DNA from: Theodoxus fluviatilis
Taxonomy: Eukaryota > Mollusca > Gastropoda > Cycloneritida > Neritidae
Direction: 5' to 3'
Length of the DNA stretch: 10,000 bases
Assembly (NCBI GenBank): GCA_034096865.1
Contig: JAWQFJ010020608.1
Span: forward strand, 1-10,000
In this document: one piece after another, positions 1 to 6,443 of the stretch
How positions within the stretch are numbered: position 1 is the stretch's first letter
How the letters are laid out: the number at the start of each line of letters is the position of its first letter
Made by a program: the position numbers and the translations under genes
Notes under the pieces: model-generated
Databases searched by the model: none
The model's input: only the letters and a program-made list of their open reading frames with translations
What the model was told of the DNA's origin: nothing

Positions 1-272
1 TTTTAGCTTAACTCGATCGCGGGTCAAGGCCAATCGATACACAAAAATCAACTGTGCTTCGTCGGTTTCACTACATGTACAACTCCACAAATAAATTTAC
101 AAAACATCATGAACTAACACCTAAAAAATACGCAGCTAGCAACATTAACATCAACAACAAAATACCGGGAAAATCAATTCGCACAACAAAAACTAATGAT
201 TAAAATTGACATTTTCATGGTTTTTGTAGATGTTTTCCGGTGTTTTCCGGCATTTACTCGAGTTTGGATTGT
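1..272. other. AT-rich unassigned DNA
   Basis: I see no coding region, RNA gene or clear repeat here. The DNA is AT-rich. A short near-tandem duplication, tgttttccgg, occurs at about 231-250 just before the GGGGCGAA block. It may mark the left edge of that element, but this is only a guess. Confidence 0.5.
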
Positions 273-407
273 GGGGCGAAGCGGTTTAGATAGTGGGGCG
301 AAGAGTCCAGGATAGTGGGGCGAACAGGCAAGAATGTGGGGCGAACAGGCCAGAATGTGGGGCGAAGAGGTTGGGGCGAACAGGCAAATGGGGCGAAGCG
401 TCCAGCA
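273..407 (+). repeat. GGGGCGAA tandem/fold-back repeat, copy 1
   Basis: The octamer GGGGCGAA occurs seven times in the same orientation, starting at 273, 295, 317, 338, 359, 373 and 390. The spacing is 22, 22, 21, 21, 14 and 17 bases. The right end (about 366-407, ending in GCGTCCAGCA) matches, in reverse complement, the left arm of the fold-back element at 4585-4632. The two loci are therefore copies of one repeat family. Here only one orientation is present, so it may be a half element whose arm expanded into a tandem array. The minus strand is open for 79 codons, but that frame simply translates the repeat and I do not regard it as a gene. Confidence 0.7.
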
Positions 408-1027
408 CCCCATCAGTCGTTACACGAATGATCGAAGTAGAGCTCGTCAAACAGTGTGAAGGCAGTTAGACCACAGGTTCCGGCCAGAAAGCATTTACTT
501 GCGAGAGTATAACCATAGATTCACGAAACCAGCCCGGAGCCATAGGAATTCTTTTCGCTGCGTTTAAAGTAGGTCCAAAGATTGCGTGAATTACTGATAC
601 ACAATTGCACGTGCTCAAGGCAGTTTGCAACCTTTTGACGACGTTTGCGCTAAAAGTAGTTCTCAAATGATTTCCTGAAAATTTCATAGATTAGTTTTAT
701 TATGTAAGAGGGTGAGAATATGATGTAGAAACTTGTCCAGACAACTGTAATTCAACGTGTTGTCTTCCACCTCTACTTCCATACATGTGTGTCTAGATGG
801 TAACTGCAGAGATACGTGAGGAGGCGTGTTTCGCTCACTCTGTGGCTGCCGTAGAGATGTGTGGGGTTCACGCAGCTCACACGTGGTTAAACGCCAGCTA
901 GTATCCAATCTGACCAGCCAGTATTTGCGTGTTTTGAGATCACACCAAAATTGAGAGTTTATTCATTTAATATATCATGCACTGCTTTAGAAGTTTCGTT
1001 TGCGCTCGCTCACGCCCTCGTGATGGC
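408..1027. other. unassigned non-coding DNA
   Basis: No coding sequence of convincing length or composition is visible on either strand. Short open frames of about 70 codons have no recognisable domain. I see no tandem repeats in this stretch. Confidence 0.45.
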
Positions 1028-1036
1028 TATTTAAAG
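1028..1036 (+). promoter_or_regulatory. TATA-like box (possible LTR or gene promoter)
   Basis: TATTTAAAG is a good TATA-box variant. About 30 bases downstream lies a purine-rich stretch (1065-1180) in which the 13-mer gagaccagagacg occurs twice (1068-1080 and 1112-1124). An AATAAA hexamer follows at 1230. A TATA box about 200 bases before a polyadenylation signal is the layout of an LTR (U3-R-U5). However, I could not find matching TG...CA ends, a primer-binding site or a target duplication, so this remains a weak candidate. Confidence 0.3.
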
Positions 1037-1229
1037 CCCCTGCCTAAATAGCGCCAACACATGGGCAGAGACCAGAGACGAGATGAGACGAGAAGGAGAG
1101 AGGTAAGACGAGAGACCAGAGACGCCAAGAACGAGCGACAGTCAGGATGGCAGAGCGAGAGGTCACGGGAAGGTCATTCCGGTGTACAGCTTTTATGCCT
1201 GCATTGCCCTGAATTGCCTTGTTACCATG

Positions 1230-1235
1230 AATAAA
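1230..1235 (+). terminator. AATAAA polyadenylation-like hexamer
   Basis: A canonical AATAAA lies about 200 bases downstream of the TATA-like box at 1028. It is meaningful only in that pairing, since the hexamer is common by chance in AT-rich DNA. Confidence 0.25.
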
Positions 1236-1706
1236 GACGGGGAAAACTGACGCCAAGCCTTGCTTGTCTGCTGACCACTCGAGGAGTCAAGGGAGAGAGG
1301 CACACTGCCTCTACACTTCCTGCCTGCATGCCCAGCTGGCCACATCAAAGGGACCCAGGGTCGGTCCTGCTGGAGGGGTAGAGAGAAGTCCAAACATCTC
1401 TCTATAGCCCCACCCTGCGCCTAGGCCCACACCAAACAGGAGCCCCCTGTTTCAATTAGAACACCAAATTTGTGTTTATCTATCGGGATAAATAATTGGA
1501 GAGAAATAGAATCGTCTCTTTTTACTCTCAATGGTCTTTTGATCATGTTGAATTTTGATTGGTAAAATCATTGGAATGTGGAGCCGAAGTCACGTGACCA
1601 ACCTGTGTCAGAGATACTATAATCTCTGTGTTCAGAATGTACGGAACTATGATAATGGCTCGCATGTTTGACTATATTTGATAGAATGTGTTTAGACAGT
1701 GGACGA
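1236..1706. other. unassigned DNA with short hairpin and CCAAT/E-box motifs
   Basis: No gene is recognised. A short perfect inverted repeat, AAACAGG (1434-1440) with CCTGTTT (1446-1452), has a 5-base loop. Around 1555-1625 there are ATTGG motifs (reverse CCAAT boxes), the palindrome GTCACGTGAC (an E-box core) and an AT-rich TATAAT. This could be promoter-like, but no transcript or open frame can be tied to it. Confidence 0.35.
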
Positions 1707-1884
1707 GATGTCTGGCTTGACAGTTAGGGTGTGAATAAGAGACGTCTGGCTTGACAGTTAGGGTGTGAATAAGAGACGTCTGGCTTGACAGTTAGGGTGT
1801 GAATAAGAGACGTCTGGCTTGACAGTTAGGGTGTGAATAAGAGACGTCTGGCTTGACAGTTAGGGTGTGAATAAGAGACGTCTG
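1707..1884 (+). repeat. 34-bp minisatellite, about 5.2 copies
   Basis: The unit begins tctggcttgacagttagggt and recurs exactly every 34 bases, at 1711, 1745, 1779, 1813 and 1847, with a partial copy at 1881. Copies 2-5 are identical by eye. The first differs in its leading edge (gatg instead of gacg). Near-perfect identity suggests recent expansion or homogenisation. The repeat keeps one reading frame partly open on the minus strand, which is a by-product. Confidence 0.95.
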
Positions 1885-2078
1885 CAAACTGGCCTTGTGA
1901 AGAACTGGACAAAGTTCAGATGTTGACTTTTCAGTTTGATTGGTTGCTGCTCGTAGTATTTCTTGGGGTCGGGTAGGGGTTTGGCGATCAGTGTGTGGTT
2001 GTGATCGGGTTGGGTTCGATCCCTTTGGGTGTTTTGAACGTACACATAGATCTGAGGAATCTGACCCTCTATTGATGG
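1885..2078. other. unassigned spacer
   Basis: Unique-looking sequence between the 34-bp minisatellite and the C-rich tract. I see nothing supportable in it. Confidence 0.4.
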
Positions 2079-2245
2079 CCCACCACCACCCACCCACCCC
2101 CATCTCAATCCCCATCCCCACCTCCCACCCCCATGCCCACCCCCATGCCCACCCCCCATGCCCACCCCCCATGCCCACCCCATCCCCCACACCCCCCCAT
2201 CACCCCCATCCCCCCCCCCCCCCCCCCATCAACACCCCAACCCCT
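2079..2245 (+). repeat. C-rich low-complexity tract
   Basis: About 165 bases consist almost entirely of runs of C broken by A and by CATG-type units (repeated cccaccccatgc-like motifs at about 2120-2180). An uninterrupted C run lies at about 2211-2227. The G-rich minus strand has many G-runs and could form G-quadruplexes, with i-motifs on the plus strand. All open frames here translate to Pro/His or Gly/Trp runs and are not genes. Confidence 0.9.
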
Positions 2246-2314
2246 GGTAGTATCTTTGGCTGCATGGGCCGATCCTTCGTGGCGCGCACTGCTTAGCGTA
2301 CATGTTTGGCAGCT

Positions 2315-2398
2315 ATAGGCCGATGTCAACATGTGTCAAACACTTGACTGCCTTTACATCTGCTTTCATCATGTTGACATATGTTGATGCTGGCCTAT
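2315..2398. repeat. imperfect inverted repeat (hairpin)
   Basis: The outer arms ATAGGCC (2315-2321) and GGCCTAT (2392-2398) are perfect complements. The inner arms ATGTCAACATG (2323-2333) and CATGTTGACAT (2370-2380) are also perfect complements. One base on the left and eleven on the right bulge out between them. The 36-base loop lies at 2334-2369. It could be a decayed fold-back element or a structured RNA segment, and its function is unknown. Confidence 0.7.
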
Positions 2399-2448
2399 TC
2401 CTCGCAAGATCTTGCAAGGTTCCTAGTGTCATAGGCAAGGGCGGACGA

Positions 2449-2515
2449 GGGTGGGTGGGGGGGGTGGGGGTGGGGGTTCCGGAACACACACCCCCCCCCC
2501 CACCCCCCCCCCCCC

Positions 2516-2518
<3 letters not shown>
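2449..2518. repeat. G-rich/C-rich inverted tract around GTTCCGGAAC
   Basis: A G-rich arm (2449-2476) and a C-rich arm (2487-2518) flank the perfect palindrome GTTCCGGAAC (2476-2485). The arms can pair with each other, and the G-runs could instead form a G-quadruplex. The tract abuts the (TC)n array directly. Confidence 0.75.

Positions 2519-2520
<2 letters not shown>

Positions 2521-2594
<74 letters not shown>
2521..2594 (+). repeat. (TC)37 microsatellite
   Basis: A pure TC dinucleotide run of 74 bases follows the poly-C tract. Long polypyrimidine/polypurine mirror repeats such as this can form triplex (H-DNA). It is complementary to the (GA)n run at 2955-3060. Confidence 0.98.
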
Positions 2595-3340
<746 letters not shown>

Positions 3341-3371
3341 TGACGATATCACAGCTTATCAGATATCGTCA
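3341..3371. repeat. perfect 10-bp hairpin TGACGATATC
   Basis: TGACGATATC (3341-3350) and GATATCGTCA (3362-3371) are perfect reverse complements around an 11-base loop. No poly-U tract or gene end lies nearby, so there is no reason to call it a terminator. It may be the relic of a small palindromic element. Confidence 0.75.
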
Positions 3372-3817
3372 TTAACACTTTACAAGTAATGTTCTCCGAT
3401 TTTTTTATCGTGCATGTCCCCGTGTCTTAATTTCTCCTTGGGGTTCGACAGGGACGAAGACATCTAGTTTGATTTTAGCCTCGGAATTGCAGGCTACAAG
3501 ATACATTTTCACTGAAGATATGTAAAAGGTGACAAGCGCCACACCAGGAAAATTATTCAAACGTGGAATGTTAAAATTTGAGGACATTCAGGTTTCAAAG
3601 TAAATCTTTGTGTACTTGGCAATGGTGTCATATGAAAGTATTTTGAGAATTCGCAGATACACAGACGGACGGGCGGACGCAGGAGCTCATCATTATTCAT
3701 AGCAAACAGCTGTCGGACACTTCTCGTTTTAGGTATTACTCTCTGATAGGATTTAACTCGGTCTCCTCGAGCACTTAGGAAATCTGAGTCAAGGAAATTC
3801 ATCAGAGGTAGACGTTA
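3372..3817. other. unassigned DNA
   Basis: Short minus-strand open frames of 60-81 codons occur here but show no domain, signal sequence or compositional support. A short acggacgggcggacg stretch lies near 3663. I see nothing else. Confidence 0.4.
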
Positions 3818-3922
3818 TCCCTCCATGTTTACTGGAGGTCCTACAGACTTTATCCCTCCAGGTTTACTGGAGGTCCTACAGACTTTATCCCTCCAGGTTT
3901 ACTGGAGGTCCTACAGACTTTA
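3818..3922 (+). repeat. 35-bp minisatellite, 3 copies, with internal palindrome
   Basis: The unit starts tccctccaggtttactggag and recurs exactly every 35 bases at 3818, 3853 and 3888. The only difference seen is catg for cagg in the first copy. Each unit carries the inverted repeat CTCCAG...CTGGAG, so each can fold into a small hairpin. The array ends at the TG/TCTG run that begins the dimeric repeat. Confidence 0.93.
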
Positions 3923-4402
3923 TCTCTGTGTGTGTGTGTGTGTGTGTCTGTCTGTCTGTCTGTCTGTCCCGACTTCACAGCTGATTTCTCAAAAACTACT
4001 GGACGGATTGCCTTGACATTTTGCACACTAACTGGAAGTTAGGTCCGATTGAATGTATCAAATTTTCAGAATCGAGGCTTGAAGAAAAAGTGGTTTTTTA
4101 AGGTCGTACACTCGAAAGCGCCTCCCCAAATACTCGATTCATAAAATGGCGAAATTGCGAAATGTGTGACGTCATCAATACCGTGACGTAATTTATTGTG
4201 TATCTCTGCCTGTCAGGCCCTACTTAACGGCTGATTTCTCAAAAACTACTGGACGGATTTCCTTGGCATTTTGCACACTTACTGGAAGTTAGGTCCGATT
4301 GAATGTGTCAAATTGTCAGAATCGAGGCTTGAAAAGAAAGTGATTTATTTAGGTCGTAAACTCGAAAACCCCACCACTCAAAATCGTTTGATGGAATGGC
4401 GA
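3921..4402 (+). repeat. dimeric interspersed repeat, copy A (uninterrupted)
   Basis: The repeat opens with (TG)n then (TCTG)5, followed by two related monomers. The first runs about 3968-4183 and the second about 4204-4402. Both contain ctgatttctcaaaaactact, gttaggtccgattgaatg and cagaatcgaggcttgaa. A linker (4184-4203) contains tgacgtaatttattgtg. The same arrangement recurs at 6151-6392 plus 8965-9174, so the dimer moved or was copied as a unit. First-monomer copies differ at about 23 of about 235 positions by eye. I see no coding capacity. The transposition mechanism is unknown; no terminal inverted repeats or poly(A) were found. Confidence 0.88.
4167..4174. promoter_or_regulatory. CRE-like octamer TGACGTCA in copy A
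   Basis: A perfect TGACGTCA palindrome (the consensus CREB/ATF site) lies near the end of the first monomer. It is conserved at 6377-6384 in copy B, and another lies at 5899-5906. Regulatory function is inferred from the motif alone. Confidence 0.3.
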
Positions 4403-4584
4403 CCCACTCCACAGCCACGCCCCTTTCTCGCTCTATCTCGCGTGATAACAGATGCAGGCGGCAAAATGGCTTTCACATGAACGCAGACTCGTTGCGTTGT
4501 ATTCCGGACAGCATTTGTGTCTCATTTTTGCCAGACAGTGAGAAGATTTCTCAGACTGTGATAGACAGGGGTACGAATGGGTGC
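4403..4584. other. unassigned DNA
   Basis: Short spacer between the dimeric repeat and the fold-back element. Overlapping open frames up to 94 codons on the plus strand run into the telomeric repeat and do not look like genes. Confidence 0.4.
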
Positions 4585-4727
4585 TGGACGTTTCGCCCCA
4601 TTTGCACGTTCGCCCCAACCACTTCGCCCCACATTCTAGGGTTAGGTTTAGGGTTAGGGTTAGGGTTAGGGTTTGGATAGTGGGGCGAAGTGATTGGGGC
4701 GAACTTGCAAATGGGGCGAAACGTCCA
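4585..4727. mobile_element. fold-back element (GGGGCGAA family, copy 2) with telomeric loop
   Basis: The left arm (4585-4632) starts TGGACGTTTCGCCCCATTTG. It is the reverse complement of the right arm (4680-4727), with two mismatches in 48 bases. Each arm carries three CGCCCC/GGGGCG motifs. The loop (4633-4679) holds about six TTAGGG-type units, one of them degenerate. The left arm also matches, in reverse complement, the end of the repeat at 366-407. This resembles a MITE or fold-back transposon that has captured or grown a telomere-like minisatellite. No obvious target-site duplication is seen: the left flank is ...gggtgc and the right is tgagcc.... It encodes nothing. Confidence 0.75.
4637..4674 (+). 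repeat. interstitial telomeric repeat (TTAGGG)n
   Basis: About six head-to-tail TTAGGG-type units are present, with a degenerate TAGGTT unit near the left. TTAGGG is the telomere repeat of many animals, including molluscs. Here it sits in the loop of a palindrome rather than at a chromosome end. Confidence 0.9.
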
Positions 4728-5420
4728 TGAGCCGTATGAATAAATACTACTCATGTTATTTAGACGAAATTAAGATCTGACACTGTGACAAAAGTTCGCC
4801 ATTCACTAGGGGATCAACTTTCAAACTTTGACAACACACAAACAAGGCTGCTTTTGTACATGCATGTGGTGTTGGAAATAACACACTTCGATCAATAAAG
4901 CTTTCAAGAGATAGATAAGATAAAACTGGCTTTGTAAAGTATTCCTGTTTTGTTTTTTGTGCATTTGAATGTCTGAATGGGTTGATATTTTACAATCACA
5001 AAATGGGTCAGAGAAGGGCGTCTCTCAGTTTTCATACACTGCACACGCTGGATCATTTCTAACCTATCTTACCCCAAATGGATCTCTAGTCAAAACACTT
5101 TTCTACCCCTTTTACACAAAAAGAGGTTTTTTGAGTGTGTGGTACAATCGTTTTGAGCGTTTTTAATCGACCCTGACGGTCGTAATACGATTTTGTCCAT
5201 TCATGGTCGAAACTTCGCTGGCTTTGCGGATCGCTTTCGCCTAGCAGACGACAGCTTCGTATACAAATCATCACTGCTAGGCAGCGCGAAATTGACCAAA
5301 GTCGATCAAAAATCTCGTATTCATACAAATAATAAACCAATTCGATTTTCTTTCTCAGATTATTCAGACTTCGTCCGATTACTACGACCGTAAGATAGCA
5401 GTAACTTGACATTCGGCGTC
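4728..5420. other. unassigned DNA with inverted repeats
   Basis: No gene is recognised. A perfect 9-bp inverted repeat pairs GCCTAGCAG (5239-5247) with CTGCTAGGC (5274-5282). A wider imperfect one places ACGGTCGTAATA (about 5176) opposite TACTACGACCGTAAG (about 5381). The segment 5173-5395 could therefore be a small decayed palindromic element. A minus-strand open frame of 108 codons spans it but has no recognisable domain. Confidence 0.4.
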
Positions 5421-5423
5421 ACC

Positions 5424-5470
5424 ACTTCTGATTGGCTGGTTTGTGTCATGTGACGGTGATATATATAGTT
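5424..5470 (+). promoter_or_regulatory. possible Pol II promoter motifs (CCAAT, E-box-like, TATA)
   Basis: A reverse CCAAT box (gattggctgg, about 5429-5438), then catgtgac (about 5447-5454), then tatatatag (about 5460-5468) lie in promoter-like order and spacing. No downstream coding exon can be identified in the next kilobase. This is motif-level evidence only. Confidence 0.25.
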
Positions 5471-5898
5471 TCGTCTGCAACTCGCACTTACGTTATGGTA
5501 GAAGTAGTTTGATGTTTACTTCGTCCGCTGAACGCTGCCAAGACTAATGCGCGAATGAATGAAGTATGATTTCATAATTTTTCAGGATTAATACAAATGT
5601 ATATCAAATACATCAGTTCAATTTAATCGAGTCAATTAATCGAGTACATGTCCACCGGGTCAAAAATGTGTTGAGTGGAACGCAAGTCAGAAAAGTTACA
5701 ACTTGGTAGTCTGTTCGCGTGGCCTAATGGCAGTGAATCAATATAAAACTTGGCAGAAATAGACCTTGAGTATCCTAAAATGTACAAGACTACTCAAATT
5801 TCATGAAATATCATCCGTTTTTCTACAATTTACAGTGCAAAATACAAAGCGAGGGAGTTTACGGAAAAGAACGTTATAATTGCTTTACAAACACGTAG
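5471..5898. other. unassigned AT-rich DNA
   Basis: No coding sequence is seen. A short direct repeat, ttaatcgag, occurs twice near 5623-5645. Nothing else is supportable. Confidence 0.4.
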
Positions 5899-5906
5899 TG
5901 ACGTCA

Positions 5907-5990
5907 GTTGCCGAATGGCTCAGATGGTTAAAGCGTTGGACTATTGTAACGTTAGGTCATGCGTGAACGGGTTCGAATCCGCACTGAAAC
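5907..5990 (+). repeat. tRNA-like sequence with A and B boxes (tRNA pseudogene or SINE head)
   Basis: An A-box-like TGGCTCAGATGG (5916-5927) and a perfect B box GGTTCGAATCC (5970-5980) are separated as in a tRNA gene. A T6 run (5991-5996) follows as a Pol III terminator. The D-arm GCTC...AAGC is nearly intact. However, the anticodon arm and T stem do not pair properly, and the ends give only partial acceptor pairing. I therefore regard it as a decayed tRNA or SINE promoter head rather than a working tRNA. A CRE-like TGACGTCA (5899-5906) lies directly upstream. Confidence 0.55.
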
Positions 5991-6105
5991 TTTTTTCCCC
6001 CTCTTTTTCAAGAGGTTGCTGGTTCGAACCCGACCTGTTTTTTGTGTTTTTTGGTGTTTTTTTCCCCCCTCTTTTCCCGAGAGGTTGCGGGTTCGAACCC
6101 GATCT
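5991..6105 (+). repeat. duplicated T-rich hairpin + B-box unit
   Basis: Two related units follow the tRNA-like head. Each has a T run, a C run, a small hairpin, then gaggttg and GGTTCGAACCC. The hairpins are CCTCTT/AAGAGG (6000-6015) and CCTCT/AGAGG (6068-6084). The B boxes are at 6021-6031 and 6090-6100. Each unit is followed by a run of six or more T. With the B box at 5970, the block holds three Pol III internal-promoter half-sites in about 130 bases. Confidence 0.65.
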
Positions 6106-6150
6106 TTTTTTTATAGTGCCAAAACCTGGAGGTTCAGCGCCAGTGGTTTT

Positions 6151-6392
6151 TATCTGTCTGTCTGTCTGTCTGTCTGTCCCGACTTCATGGCTGATTTCTC
6201 AAAAACTACTTTACGGATTTCACTGACATTTTGCACACTAACTGAAAGTTAGGTCCGATTGAATGTATTAAATTTTCAGAATCGAGACTTGAAGAGAAAG
6301 TGTTTTTTTACGGTCGTAAACTCAAAAGCGCCTCCCTAACTAGTCGATTGATGGGATGGCGAAATTGCGAAATATGTGACGTCATCAATACC
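6151..6392 (+). repeat. dimeric interspersed repeat, copy B, left part (split by LINE)
   Basis: This matches the first monomer of copy A from (TCTG)n to gtcatcaatacc, at about 90% identity by eye. The match stops exactly at 6392, where the LINE 3' end begins, and resumes at 8965. The CRE-like TGACGTCA is at 6377-6384. Confidence 0.9.
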
Positions 6393-6406
6393 TGTTGGCA
6401 TCCGTC

Positions 6407-6420
6407 AGTCTCGTGAGACT
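6407..6420 (-). other. LINE 3'-end stem-loop
   Basis: AGTCTCGTGAGACT (plus strand) is an inverted repeat giving a 5-bp stem with a 4-base loop, 14 bases from the LINE 3' end. LINE reverse transcriptases often recognise a 3' structure in their RNA, and this is a plausible candidate. The role is inferred. Confidence 0.5.
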
Positions 6421-6443
6421 ATGGGGGTGTGCGCCAGGTTTGG

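Noticed and set aside
174..413. 79-codon minus-strand frame
   Set aside because: It is a translation of the GGGGCGAA repeat. Similar peptides come from the fold-back element at 4551-4754 for the same reason.
1707..1884. CRISPR-like array
   Set aside because: The 34-bp units are head-to-tail with no variable spacers, in a eukaryotic context. The same holds for the 35-bp units at 3818-3922.
4637..4674. True chromosome end
   Set aside because: The run is only about six units, sits inside a palindrome, and has ordinary sequence on both sides.
5086..5412. 108-codon minus-strand frame
   Set aside because: No recognisable domain, no homologue that I can name, and it crosses palindromic repeats. 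It fits a chance frame.
5907..5990. Functional tRNA gene
   Set aside because: The A and B boxes are good, but the anticodon and T stems do not pair and the acceptor pairing is only partial.
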